Positions 1 through 11,094 of a stretch of 64,000 bases of DNA are shown here, in pieces. Origin of the DNA: Pachyrhynchus sulphureomaculatus (lineage: Eukaryota > Arthropoda > Insecta > Coleoptera > Curculionidae); contig CM032455.1 of NCBI GenBank assembly GCA_019049505.1, forward strand, positions 85,580,778-85,644,777. Direction: 5' to 3'. The position numbers and the translations under genes are program-made. Within the stretch, counting starts at the first letter, position 1. Each line of letters begins with the position of its first letter. The notes beneath the pieces are model-generated. The model did no database searches, was not told the origin of the DNA, and saw nothing but the letters and a program-made list of their open reading frames with translations.

Positions 1-34
1 AAGAGTTAACAGGCATAACTGCCTGTTAACTCTT
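1..34. repeat. Perfect palindrome, 15-bp arms, 4-base loop
   Basis: The two 15-base arms, starting AAGAGTTAACAGGCA, are exact reverse complements around a TAAC loop. The related copy near 14601-14624 has only one of the arms. The second arm therefore looks like a short inverted, templated insertion inside the transposase gene. Confidence 0.85.
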
Positions 35-395
35 CTATGAAGAGTGGTGTACTGACAATCCCCACTGAATAATCGACGGTCATTCTCAAAGATCACAAAA
101 GATAAACGTGTGGGCAGAGATTTGTGGACGTTATATCATTGGTCCCTTTTTATCCATGGGAATCTTACAGGACAGTGGTATTTACAGTTATTCTAAGAGC
201 AAGTTATTCCAACTTGTGCAGGTCTTTTTCCCGATAAAAATAATTTGAATACCCTCTGAAGTAGCACAGATCACCTCGGATTCCCTGTAAAACTCTGTTC
301 AGGCTGTTTATGACAGACTGGGTTATTGTCTCGCTATTAACGGTAGACATTTTGAGCAATTGTTACCTTAAAAATAAACCTAGAGTATTTATTAA
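1..395 (+). pseudogene. Mariner-like transposase, C-terminal part, broken
   Basis: Plus-strand frames give pieces typical of arthropod mariner-like transposases: an 'SQRTQKII' strand followed by 'HIIGPFFIDGNLTGQRYLQ', and after a deletion the C-terminal 'RLGYCLAINGRHFEQLL' tail. In the intact family the protein cuts and pastes the element at TA sites. Here the catalytic core between the two pieces is deleted, and frameshifts or stops separate the parts, so it cannot be active. A small inverted insertion near 25-45 (see the palindrome) also disrupts it. The assignment rests on homology to the copy at 13771-15488 and on motif recall. Confidence 0.7.
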
Positions 396-609
396 TAGTT
401 TTTTGTCTTTTTTTATTTTAAATTTCAAATGACGATAATTCCAAAACAGTACAATTTAGACGATGGTATGTTAGACAAGTAATATCTAGAATTTTTAGTA
501 GGACTCAAAAATAAAATAATATACAGGGCCTTCCGTTAACAAACAATTAAGATGGCGTAATTTCTTCGAACTGACAGTTCAAAATATTTTATTATTCCAT
601 ACATATAAG

Positions 610-866
<257 letters not shown>

Positions 867-1948
867 GCCATTAAATATTGTCTCTGATAAATTACCATTG
901 TTATTAACAAAAATTTGAAAAAATATGGCAAGATTTTTAATTAAACTTCAAAATACTTTTAACAGGTCTTGTTGATTTGAGTATTTAATCTTCATATATT
1001 CATTTAACATATCTACGGACTACAAAAACTATTTATATTTTCCGATAATTCGAAACCATTTCTTGATAGCAATTTATTTTTTTCTATGTCATAAGAAAGT
1101 CAGCGTGCGTGGGTATTAGTAATATATTTGAAGAGTAAACTGTTTGGTTGTAAACTGATACTAAAAGGACAAGTAATCAATTATTTGGCAGCACGTTTAT
1201 GCTCTAATTAAGAAATAATGCTACCTACATCAAAATATTATAGGCGTTATCAGATAAAATAAAGAAACCTGGTATTGGCAAAATAATTACGATCAATACA
1301 TTTTAAAAAAAAATCTTTAACAATATGTATTTTGAGTCATATTTTAGTTAAATATTACATTGAAACTTTTCCAAGCAACATTGTAACTAATGACAATTGT
1401 CCTTTTTATCTCTCCCAGGACTCTTAGTTGTAATTTATAATTGGTTTATTTATTAAAAGCATTTTTTACCGGAAAAAATTCACAGAACGTGCAAAAAATT
1501 AAAAATATTTTGACTAGTCAAGAATATGCATCTAATTTAGCTACCGTTAAATGTCCATATCTCCTATTTTAAGAGTGAAAAATCAAAAATTATATCCTGG
1601 TATTCAAGTGAATAGGTACTTCATTTAGTGTTTTAGACTAAATAAATGTACCTTAAATCTTAGCTTAGCTATACAACAGTAGGGCAATGTTCTCTTTATA
1701 ATATAGCCTAATTAAAACAGCTGTATGGACGTTGTGCCTGATGTAATTTTACCTTTCATGATCGTATAAATAATTTTTATGAAGGTGTTTCTCATAAAAA
1801 AAGTCTGGCGTTTAGAATGAAAAATAAAGAGAATATGTAATGTCTAAGTTTAACAACACTAGAGGTTTAAAAATTATTAAATATAAAAGCATAACAGCTT
1901 TAAGGGAATAGTAGAGAATTGCACAAGGAAAATATATATTTATTTAAG
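867..1948. other. AT-rich DNA without a recognisable gene
   Basis: No coding region or RNA gene is supported. At about 1680-1740 there is a weak match to the dispersed repeat called Rep-C here (GCAATGTTCTCTTTATAA followed by GCCTAATTAAAAC), which is clearer at 13215-13350 and 23160-23480. Confidence 0.6.
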
Positions 1949-2059
1949 GAGTTACATACACCTGGGCTCTGAAAAAGTATGTATTTTAAAAAAATATACA
2001 TATTTTAAAGGTTATTAAGTCAATATTATGAAAGACTGGATTGTTATTGTACTTTAAAT

Positions 2060-2129
<70 letters not shown>

Positions 2130-2646
2130 ATATATGTTTTAAATGTTGACATTATTATTTAGTGGGTAAAATGAACCACTGATGAAAACTATGGCGCTTC
2201 CTTGTATGCAGGATAACTTTACAAAAAATAATCCAATATGCAAAAATAAAAATGAATCTTGTAAAATAATGTAGTATTTAAAAATTGTCGAAGGGTCTTT
2301 TTTCAAATTTGAAAAATTTGCAGTGTTTCAAACCTTAGTACGCAATACGCAAAATTTATGTTTAATTATTTATAAAAAGTTGTCTATTAGAAAAAATGAA
2401 AAAAAAACATTTTGTAGAAAATGTAATTTTTAAGATCCAAAAAAAAAGTTAAAAAATATTTAAAATTGACAAAGTAATATTGCAGGTAGCGGTCCCAATC
2501 TGACGGCAGGTCACATTTAATACTATAACTTTGTAATGGAATGGAATTTTCTTAAAAAAAATTTTTTTAAACAATTCTTAGAAGTAAAAGAATAAAAATC
2601 CGTAAAAAATATCGAATTTTTGAAAATTCGAGTTGTATGTAACCTC
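1949..2646. mobile_element. Rep-B, copy 1: ~700 bp non-coding element with short inverted ends
   Basis: This stretch aligns along its whole length, in the same orientation, with 47686-48361. Shared landmarks include ACTGATGAAAACTATGG, CAGGATAACTT and GGTCACATTTAAT. The left end reads GAGTTACATACACCTGGG and the right end, reverse-complemented, GAGGTTACATACAACT, so it has inverted termini of about 16 bases. There is no coding capacity. It is most simply a non-autonomous DNA transposon (MITE-like) of unknown superfamily. A (TA)n array at 2064-2128 is inserted or expanded inside. Confidence 0.75.
2064..2128. repeat. (TA)n microsatellite
   Basis: Pure TA run inside Rep-B copy 1. The matching position of the other copy (near 47810) carries poly-A/T instead. 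Confidence 0.95.
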
Positions 2647-2692
2647 TTTATTTTTATTTATCTTTATGAAGAGTTGACTTCATAGAAAATTT

Positions 2693-3685
2693 TTAGTGTT
2701 CCGCACGAAACACTTATAAGATCACTTCGGTGTCTGTCCGTCTGTCTGTCCGTCTGTCTTTCCGTCTGTCTGTCCGTCTGTGTGTCCGTCTGTCCGTCTC
2801 ACACACCCGATTTTCTCCGAAACTATTTGTCGTAGAAAGTTGAAATTTGGTAGTAATATAGGAATTGATGGCCTCATCAGAGCCATGTAGTTTTGAAAAT
2901 TAAATTTTGACTTAAGGGGTTAGTTTTGGGGGATGAAATCGGAAGTAAAAAAAAATTTTTTTTTACTAGGTAATCGAGTGTGGTGTCAAATGAAACCTTG
3001 TGAAAACACGAGTAAAAAATATATATATAATGTAATACTTGCGCGCATTTTTCTTTGTATTATTTTTAAAAAATCGCGAAAAATCGCTGTCCACCCGCCT
3101 TATCTCGGAAAGTACTTATCAAAAAATTTTGAAAAAATTCTGGAATATTCTCCACGGGGTGTAGATTGAACGAAAATTATCACGAGTGTATTACCTGTAA
3201 TAATTTATCTGGTATATAAAAAAACAGGAATTTCAAGGTCATCAATTTTCAGTAAAGATTGGAATTAAACTTTGTTGAAAACTTATTTAGAGTGTGTTTT
3301 GTGAAATCACTGATCATTTTATAACACCGTAACATAAATTTTGACTTAAGGGATTCGTTTTGAGGGGTGAAATCGGAAGTGAAAAAAAAATTTTTTTTAC
3401 TAGGTCATCGAGTGTGGTGTCAAATGAAATGAAAAAAAAAAAAATCCTGGAATATTCTCCACGGGGTATAGATTGAACGAAAATTATCATTACCTTTAAT
3501 AATTTATCTGGTATAGAAAAAAACCAAAATTTCAAGGTCACCAGTTTTCAGTAAAGATTGGAAACAAACTTTGTTGAAAACTCATTTGGGGTGTGTTTTA
3601 TCCCACCCTAATAAATTTTTTTATTTTAAAAACAATCAACGTACGGAACACTAATTGTGCAAGTTCAACTTGCACTTGACCGGTT
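2693..3685 (-). mobile_element. Rep-A, copy 1: palindrome-ended element
   Basis: The family is defined by four copies (here, 15541, 16346 and 52022). One end carries the near-palindrome GTGTTCCGTACGGAACAC followed by TAA; here it reads GTGTTCCGCACGAAACAC on the left. The other end carries CCGGTCAAGTGCAAG followed by a second GTTCCGTACG. Next to the palindromic end lies a (TCTGTCCG)n tract. This copy runs opposite to the others and is longer (about 990 versus 630 bp) because an internal segment is duplicated: 2906-3310 and 3340-3660 repeat each other in tandem. No protein is encoded; superfamily unknown. Confidence 0.75.
2731..2800. repeat. (TCTGTCCG)n tract
   Basis: Degenerate array of GTCTGTCC/GTCTGTCT units inside Rep-A copy 1. 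Shorter, reverse-oriented versions (GACAGACGGATAGACC-like) are at the same place in the copies ending at 16971 and 52663. Confidence 0.9.
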
Positions 3686-4156
3686 ATTTTATTTATTTAA
3701 GAACACTTACATTAACTTTAAAGATGCTTTTGACTGTAAACGAGCCCCGGACATAAAAGGGAAATTTACTAGATAGGACACTTTTTAGGATGTGAAATTG
3801 GAATGACTTTACTATTTCAGTTTGAGAAGTTCTCCAGAATGTTTTTGGCTTGCACGTGACTGGGTAAGTATATTTTAATGACGACGATGTAATGAGAAAA
3901 TATTTTTGAAAGAAATTGTCGACATGAAACGAAATCTTTCAACGCTTTGTTCGATAAAATATAGTGTTTTTGAATTAAATTTAATTAAATTGGAGTTACT
4001 TACTTTTAGGGTTTATAAGTATTTTTTAACGGACCAGTGTTAATTGAATAAAAATGAAAACTTCCTAGATTATTGTTTAAGGTAAAAACTTATTTTTAAA
4101 ATGCAGTGCATTAAGCTAAGAAACTAGGGTTAGGTGACTAATCCAATAAATAACTG

Positions 4157-4160
<4 letters not shown>
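3686..4160. other. AT-rich DNA, nothing recognised
   Basis: No coding or structural feature can be supported between Rep-A copy 1 and the next (TA)n array. Confidence 0.6.

Positions 4161-4242
<82 letters not shown>
4161..4242. repeat. (TA)n microsatellite
   Basis: Pure TA run that directly adjoins the left arm of the large inverted-repeat unit 4243-7445. Confidence 0.95.
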
Positions 4243-4245
<3 letters not shown>

Positions 4246-4779
4246 TGTCCATTTCAAACATACATGAAAATTTTTTTTCTCTTCTTTGTAAGAACGTTTC
4301 TTTTGTACCTCCGAGTATTTGTGTAAAATTTTAAAATTTTAGATATTAATGGTTTCGATTTACAGCAGTTTCAAATTTGGCCAAAAGCGTGATATCTGCT
4401 AAAGTCGTATTTTTTCAATTCTAAATTGAGCGTAAAATTGAAAAAAACCCAAGAAATATTTTTTTTAGCAAATTTCCCATACTTTTTAAAAAAGTTATCA
4501 TGTTGACATTTTATGACCTTTGAGATACCTTTTTGGCCATTTTAAGTGCCAAAATTGGCCAAAATTGGGTGCTGCCATTTTTTTTAACTACGAAAAATGG
4601 ATGCCTCGTTCAAAGATCTATAGAGTCCTAAATTATTAGAATGGGATCATAAAAACTCTCATTTTTCTTTTTTTATTTAATTTCAAAAAAAAGTTATTTT
4701 TAAACTGAAATTTTTTAAAAAATTAAAACATATTTCATTTATTACTTTACTTAGCTATAAAAAAATAGTATATATACGT

Positions 4780-4841
<62 letters not shown>

Positions 4842-5010
4842 ACATATAGGTTTACTTACTTAATTTCTTAAAAACAAGAAAATTAAACAACAATAATATT
4901 AAAATATTTTGTAACATTTATTTATTTCTACGTAAAATCATGAAATATTTACATCAAAAATTATTATATTTAATATAATTAGGTAAAATTATTTTAATAA
5001 AATAAAGAAA
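4243..5010. repeat. Left arm of the large inverted repeat
   Basis: Pairs with 6745-7445. It contains the (G)61 run, which has no counterpart in the other arm: the matching stretch there reads TATACACTTATACAGAGG. Confidence 0.8.
4780..4840. repeat. (G)61 homopolymer
   Basis: Sixty-one consecutive G bases on the plus strand in otherwise strongly AT-rich DNA. It sits between ATATACGT and TACATATAGG inside the left arm of the inverted repeat. It could be a real expanded homopolymer able to form G-quadruplexes, or an assembly or base-calling artefact. Confidence 0.95.
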
Positions 5011-5174
5011 ATTATTCAAAAAGTATTGTATCTCCATCTTTTACATTACTACATTATGTACTATTTTTGTGGAAGTTTTACGTACTTCAATTATTTCACT
5101 TTCTTGCTAAAGGAAAGAACTGTAAAATGAAAGTATTACATTCATGACTGTGTAGTGGAAAAACAAATTACAAA

Positions 5175-5720
5175 ACTACGAGATGAAAACAATAAAATAA
5201 TAAATAATAAAGAATTAGAGCTGTTGAAATCTTCTACACAAGATTATACTCATCCCAGTTAGATAGACGACAAGAAAACATGAACATTATAAACGTAGGA
5301 TCTGAAGGACTCCCAAATATCACAGAGGAGGAAATATAAGTTGCGTTGAACCAAATGAAAAACAATAGATGCCTTGGAGAAGATCAAATCACTGTAGATA
5401 TGCTGAAACTTGGCGGTAAATCTCTGAAGATGCATTGAAAGTCCTACAAAATAAATGTCCCTATAAGGGAAAAATACCAACAAAATGGTGTAATTCGGAG
5501 GTTATACTTCTCTTTAACAAAGACGATAATTATCTCTTCTGTCGCACTTACATAAGCTCTTCTCTAAAATCTTAACCAATCACCTAACAGCAAAACTAGA
5601 TTTCTATTAAGCTGTGGCAGGCTAGCTTCAGAAAAGGATTTAGCACGATCAACCCCTCCTACACAATACGTACTGTAATAGTAAAATGTAGAAAATATAA
5701 GGTACCAATATAGCTGGCAG
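5175..5720 (+). pseudogene. RTE-like LINE reverse transcriptase, fragment
   Basis: Broken plus-strand frames give the start of an RTE-type reverse transcriptase: 'NIINVGSEGLPNITEEEI', 'QMKNNRCLGEDQITVDMLK', 'GKIPTKWCNSEVILLF', and 'ASFRKGFSTI', equivalent to the usual 'AGFRxGYST' finger. The same order is seen in the copies at 56940-58225 and 58960-60751. In an active LINE this enzyme copies the RNA at the nicked target. Here stop codons and frameshifts occur every few dozen codons, and the palm with the catalytic aspartates is absent. It lies inside the large inverted-repeat unit, probably as a later insertion. Confidence 0.75.
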
Positions 5721-6040
5721 CTTAGGAAACGCTTCTTAGGAAGAATTTGAATACATTTTTGAATTGTTGGTGCTTAAAAAATGAAAATACCAATGCAAAA
5801 TTTTACTACAGCTAATAAAGTTTAAGATTTCTAGCGCCAAGCAAGTTATACCTAGATTTAGCCAATTTTTTCGACCAATTCTGTATTAAAAAGGTGTTAA
5901 ATATTCTTAATTACTCTGTTTTATAATTTAAACTATATTATTCTTAGGTATACGTTTTCATAAAATTTTTATTGTTATATTGCATTAATATTTTAATTTA
6001 TTGCTAAATGTCGTTTTAATTTACTTTGTAAATTTATTTA

Positions 6041-6122
6041 TAGTATTAATAAATAATAATCCTATAGCTGTATAAATGGGCTTATGCCCGAAAATTAATA
6101 AATTAAAAAATAAATAAATAAA
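6041..6122 (+). repeat. Possible LINE 3' tail with (AAATA)n
   Basis: GTATTAATAAATAATAATCC, a small hairpin GGGCTTATGCCC, and then AATTAATAAATTAAAAAATA running into AAATAAATAAATA. This resembles the A-rich, short-repeat tail of an insect LINE. No coding sequence directly upstream supports it, so the assignment is weak. Confidence 0.3.
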
Positions 6123-6744
6123 TATCCGGCGCTAGCTTTCATTTATAACCAGTATAAACACAGTGGCGCCAATATATATTCTTATTTCTGGTTGATCTGC
6201 CATATTCTATAAAATTGTATCTAGATATGCGACATTTCAATTAAAAATTAAGTCACAAAGCTTAAAATAAATTAGTCATAAAAATTTATTTGGTAGTAAG
6301 ACAATGACAATGCATTATACTAGTAAGTGAAAATTATTAAGTTTACTTTTAGCATGTATTTTTGTGTTCATATTCATTTTCTTTTGCAGGAATGCAATAA
6401 ACTTTATCTTTACCTTGCTTTCTCACTTATTTCTCAATATACACAGAATTATTCTTTAATCTATCGCGTTAACATTTTTCTATCCTCTGTATGAGAATTA
6501 ATTTGTTTTTTTCTTTAAATTTTTTGGTGTTACACATTTTGGTTACTAATTTTTTTTTTTGGTAATATATTCTAAAATATTTATTTAATTTTTTTCAGCT
6601 ATCGCTTGATTTTGCGAAATGTTCATATTTTAAAACCATTTCGTAAAAGCAGAATATTGAATCTGAGAAATCAACATAGTATCATACCGACGGAAAATGG
6701 ATTGAAATCAAAAATATACTCAAAATCTACCGAAAAAGAATTTC

Positions 6745-7444
6745 TTGAACTACCAATTACATTTGAATTAAAATAATTTTACTTAGTTATACTAAATATA
6801 GTAACTTTTAATGTAAATATTGCATAATTCTATGTAAAAATAAACAAATTTGCAAAATATTTTAATATTTTTGTTGTTTAATTTTCTTTCTTATTTTCAA
6901 GAAATTAAGTAAGGAAACCTCTGTATAAGTGTATATATTATTTTTTTTATAACTTAATAAAGTAATAAATAAAATATGATGTAATTTTTTGAAAATTTTT
7001 TTAAAATGACTTTTTCTAATTTAAATATAAAAAGAAAAATAAGAGATTTTTAGACTTATTACGATCTCACCCTAAAAATTTAGGACCCTATAGATTTTTG
7101 AACGAGGAATCCATTTTTTATAGTTCAAAAAAATGGCACCCAATTTTGGCACTTAAAATAGCCAAAAAGGTATCAAAAGACACTTTTTTGAAAAGTAAGA
7201 GAAATTTACTAAAAAAATGTTTCTTGAGTTTTTTTTTAATTTTTATTTCGCTTTAGCTCAATTTAAAGTTGAAAAAACACAATTTTAGCAGATATCACGT
7301 TTTTAGCCAACTTTGAACTATTGTACATCGGAACCATTAATATCTAAAAATCTAAAATTTTACACACATACTCAGAGGTACCAAGGGACCATTCTCACAA
7401 AGTTTGGAGAAAAAAAAATTTCCATGTACGTTTGAAACGAACAA

Positions 7445-7445
<1 letters not shown>
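6745..7445. repeat. Right arm of the large inverted repeat
   Basis: Reverse complement of 4243-5010. It ends in a CA array followed by a TA array. Confidence 0.8.

Positions 7446-7503
<58 letters not shown>
7445..7503. repeat. (CA)n(TA)n microsatellite
   Basis: About ten CA units followed by about twenty TA units, directly outside the right arm of the inverted-repeat unit. The next bases, CAGTGTGTTCC, look like a mariner-type terminus, but no partner end was found. Confidence 0.95.
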
Positions 7504-7506
<3 letters not shown>

Positions 7507-7849
7507 TGTGTTCCAAAAAATTTTATATAAATGGAGAAAAAGTTTATCTTACATATTACAAAAAAATTTTTTCTTGATAAAAATTTCTGAATCACATGAA
7601 AATTCATAATCAAACAAGTTCAAAATATTGATAGTATACAGGGAAAATAAAAAATAATGATTTTTAATTTTCAATATAAAATATTAGCACAAATTTAGTA
7701 TGGATGTAATTGTTGCAAAGCAGATAAGAAGGTTATCAAATTTTCAACAAAAATACGATACAATCAAAATCAGTTCACTAGTTTTTAATTAATTTCGTTT
7801 TCCTTTATTCAGTAAATAATCCGACAGTTACTGACGTATTTACTGGAGT
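7504..7849. other. AT-rich DNA, nothing recognised
   Basis: No gene or repeat could be supported here. Confidence 0.6.
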
Positions 7850-8530
7850 TTTTTTGAATCTTTTACTAGGAATTTTCAAAAACACTGGTATACATAATAA
7901 GGCAAATATTTCTTGGTATGAACATGTCGCATGCATAGCAAAGAAAGCTTCTCAACAAAGCTCAAATTCGACCAACGATGGAATATTGCTGCCATGTTCA
8001 AGGCTCTGCTCCCAAAAGTATACTGTATTTGTTGGATTCTACTGAGAAGAGAGCTGTTCCCCTGATGAGAACCTCTGGACTCATCAGAAACCTTAATACC
8101 TTAGAACATGGAAGAACCGTTGGCGACTTGAGCCTATTCTACAAGGATTTTCATGCAAATTGTTCGAGAGATGTAACCCGCTTAATTCTCACTTTCAGAG
8201 CGGTATATGCTGTTAATACACGTAGCATTAATACGTCAGATCCGTATAAGGTTCAGCTTGTTCCTCCTCGTACAACACAGAGTATAACTTACAGCGATTC
8301 AAGACCAACGTTCATCGCTTTTTCCACATACGCGTCACTCTTGTAACGCTTCAAGAATTTTCCGGCAGAACGTGTGCCATGCTAATAAAAAAAATTAAAA
8401 AGGTTTTAGCCGCTTTTGACTCTTCATTCAACATTCATGAGTCAGAGAGGCAGAGAATTTTTCAGCGGATTGGAAGAGAAATGCTTTGACGTTCTTGCTT
8501 ACCTATTGAACTATGCCATAAGGATAAATG
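7850..8530 (+). pseudogene. Jockey-like LINE, 3' end of the reverse transcriptase ORF
   Basis: Plus-strand frames read 'WYEHVACIAKKASQ', then after a short deletion 'RTVGDLSLFYKDFHANCSRD' and 'DPYKVQLVPPRT'. This is the conserved thumb and C-terminal tail of Jockey-clade LINEs ('HVAYIAKKASQKLG', 'TVGDLSLFYRYFHGxCS'). The same family is seen further upstream in its gene at 20085-21630. Only the last quarter of ORF2 is present. It is 5'-truncated, has frameshifts near 7970-8045, and becomes unrecognisable after about 8530. It is a dead-on-arrival or decayed copy. Confidence 0.75.
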
Positions 8531-8534
8531 TTTT

Positions 8535-9589
8535 GTTTTTCGTGAAATATCATAAATTGATAATGTACAAAGTATTTTATTGATGTTGGCAAAGTTAAGT
8601 TACAATTATTTTCTAATTCAGTTCACTTTATTAAACATATTCGTGGTTTTCATGTTATTTTTATTTACAGTTCACTGTGTTTGATTGCATCTGATAACGT
8701 ATTATTCTTGAAATATTTTTGCTAGTGCACACTATTGCTATATCCAATTTTTCATATTATTTGTTTGCGCATTTACAAAATTTTAAAGGTAGCATTTGTT
8801 GCTGTAATAAAATCATACATAATGAGATTTTTTGTTATTTCATGGGTGTCTGGTGGTTTGCAGAGGTGAAAAAAAACTTAATATTAATACAATTCTCTCT
8901 ATGTAAGAACTTATGAATAGTGATTTTATGAAGGTATACAAATATGTATTATAATTATTAAATAATCCTTTCATTATTCTTACAAAAATAAAGGGTGCTT
9001 CATTAGTCTTAAGAGTAATTTTAGGCATTTCACATTGGAGCCAAAACGCAAAAATTATGGAATACGCGCTGTAATAACTGCCAATCTATAATGCAGTAAG
9101 TAAAAACACCCGCAAGTCCCCAACAAGAAATTTCAACCCTGATATTTGGAAGAGATTTTTCTAAAACATATTAAAAAACTAGCTGCAGATAGCTGCATAT
9201 TTAGCTGATTTACAAGGTTTTGTGGAAAATTATAAAAATTTGCTTCGAATCGAGCGCATAATACATTCGTCCATAATATAACGTTAAAATTTATAGTTAA
9301 TGGAAACAGAAACTTCTCGTTATTTTTTTTGTATGTGTGTGTGGTTACTTGTTTTTGTAGAGACGGACGCAAAAAAATTTCGAGAGGAAGGGTTTAAAAA
9401 TAATTTTGAAATATGAAAAATTATAAGAAATTTAAATTTTTGGGAAAACATCTGGGAATCTGGATATAAATTAAAATTAAACGAAAACAATTAGAATTAT
9501 TGAAAATACTTGACACGTTTAAAAAAATATGTTACAAGTTCTTTGTGAATTGTTTCTGATGTTTTTGTTAACGTAACGTTTCAGGAACC
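8535..9589. other. AT-rich DNA, one mariner-like terminus
   Basis: No coding region is supported; the short open frames at 8719-9028 and 9133-9372 have no recognisable motifs. At 8993-9016 there is a terminus-like sequence, AGGGTGCTTCATTAGTCTTA, that matches, inverted, 12864-12886. Confidence 0.5.
8993..9016 (+). repeat. Terminal-inverted-repeat-like end (left)
   Basis: AGGGTGCTTCATTAGTCTTA continuing AGAG. Its near reverse complement, CTCAAGACTAATGAATCACC continuing CCT, lies at 12864-12886 and faces inward. Both are next to TA or ATA. They could be the two ends of one 3.9 kb unit, or unrelated ends of the same family. Confidence 0.45.
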
Positions 9590-10518
9590 AAGCAAGATGG
9601 TGGAGAAGTTACTCTGTCGAGAAAAGACTTATTCATTTTGATAAAAAGACAACTAGCCAACAACAATGAGTGCTATGAAAACATCGGAGAAAATCTATCT
9701 GTGAAAAAATTTCACAGGCCTTATAAGCTACCCGAAACTATCAAAACGGATCTCGGAAAATTGATACCAAAATTCCGAGAAAAGTGGAAGCCATAATATG
9801 GAAAAAATATTCTTTGAAAAGTACGCAAATTGGCTAATGGCGTCTAATGATGAGAATTTCGGCCGCCCATCGCTGACCTTCCAAGAATCGTGTGAATGGA
9901 CTAAAAGAGGAAAGACAGAAAAATTCGTCAGGAGCTCGGATATGATGTGTTAGGTTTCGCTACAAAAATACAACTTCGAGCACACGGAAAATTGGATGCA
10001 GCGAAAGTTGTGTAGGACATTTTGACCGGAATGCCCACAAAAGCTTTAAGGTACAGAAAATCGTTAATGAACCAACCCGAAAAAACGCTTTTAAGTGATG
10101 CCGCTCTCTCTTTATTGATTGAATATAAATTATCTAGGAGTCAGTATTATGGTATACAATCTATGGACCTTGATAAAACTTGTAAAATGTATCCATCATA
10201 TGAAAAAGTTCAGGAAGCCCAAGAATCCTACAACAAATTGATTAAAAAATTCCGCGAAGAATATTCACGAAAGTGCAGTAGGGTAAAAACTATAGAAGAT
10301 GGTTTTCATAGACTTTTAATAACGTCTGACCCTGTGATCTCCGGTTTACGTAAATTGCCTTTGAAAAACCCGAAGACTTGCTTGCCTGTTGCAATAGAAT
10401 TGCTCCAGCTACCAGCCAGCTACCAGCAATAAATTTATAACATGTGAAAACGTCGACAATGCAGTGCGCAGACGATGGTAGCGATACTAATACCGATAAT
10501 TCGTCCGATAGTGATTAG
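9590..10518 (+). pseudogene. Transib/RAG1-like transposase, copy 1, internally deleted
   Basis: After a splice-acceptor-like TTTCAG, broken frames give an N-terminal region ('FGRPSLTFQESCEW', 'LRAHGKLDAAKVV'). A clean ORF at 10022-10432 follows with 'MPTKALRYRKSLM', 'KMYPSYEKVQEA' and then abruptly the C-terminal 'FREEYSRKCSRVKTIEDGF', 'RLLITSDPVISGLRKLP'. An acidic Asp/Ser-rich tail follows in another frame and ends at 10518. The complete family member at 31085-32490 has a catalytic domain between these halves, so the whole DDE core is deleted here. From memory, the C-terminal motif resembles Transib transposases, the relatives of RAG1. The family as such is sure (two copies in the window agree); the Transib name is likely but unproven. 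Confidence 0.6.
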
Positions 10519-11094
10519 ATTTTAGTCGATAATCTTAGTAAATAATAGTTGTAGGAAAGTATTTAAGTTGATAATAACAGTCAGTGATTGAAGTTAATAA
10601 ATGTATTTTTGAATAATATAATGCGTTATTATTTTTGATTCTTCAATACACGAAAAATTCAAATTGATCATTACTAAAACAGTAAGAGTTTCCATTTACG
10701 ACGTTCTGGATTATTTTTTTTACAGTTGAGTCCGTTATTTCGAGGCCACCATTGTTTTTATAGAAAATTGAGCTAATAGTCATTATGTGCTATGAAAAAC
10801 CCAATGTCGCTAAAAAAAATTACTTTTGTGATATACAACTCCTCCATATTGGAGCCGCCATTTTGTTTTTAATTTTTTCGATCCAATTTGTTATCAGCGA
10901 CCACAAAAACTTCCATATGCAAATTTTCAGACCAATACCTTCGACTTGCGATCAGGATTTTGCGATTTGGTCCCAATGTGCGTTTGGGTAAATGCTGAAT
11001 AATTGACAGATAGCAATGTTGTTTAAGCTGAAAGTGTAATAGTATCTCTGATTTTAGAATCCGCGCGTTTGATTATTCGCATTGGAAATGTTAT
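10519..11094. other. Spacer without a recognised gene
   Basis: AT-rich DNA between the Transib-like relic and the mariner relic. Two phrases with CCACCATTGTTTTTA and CCGCCATTTTGTTTTTA suggest a small internal duplication, but nothing can be named. Confidence 0.5.

Larger units (their letters stand above)
4243..7445. mobile_element. 3.2 kb unit bounded by ~700 bp inverted repeats
   Basis: The left arm (4243-5010) and right arm (6745-7445) are reverse complements over about 700-770 bp at roughly 80 percent identity by eye. Landmarks are CATACATGAAAATTTTTTTT against CGTACATGGAAATTTTTTTT, GATATTAATGGTTTCGAT against GATATTAATGGTTCCGAT, and the shared ATTAAACAACAA block. Each outer end touches a TA or CA/TA array, which suggests a TA-targeting DNA element or a foldback element that inserted in a microsatellite. 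The centre holds a broken RTE reverse transcriptase (5175-5720) and a LINE-like tail near 6041-6122. No transposase was found. Confidence 0.75.

Noticed and set aside
5259..5483. 74-codon minus-strand frame
   Set aside because: Antisense of the RTE-like reverse transcriptase fragment.
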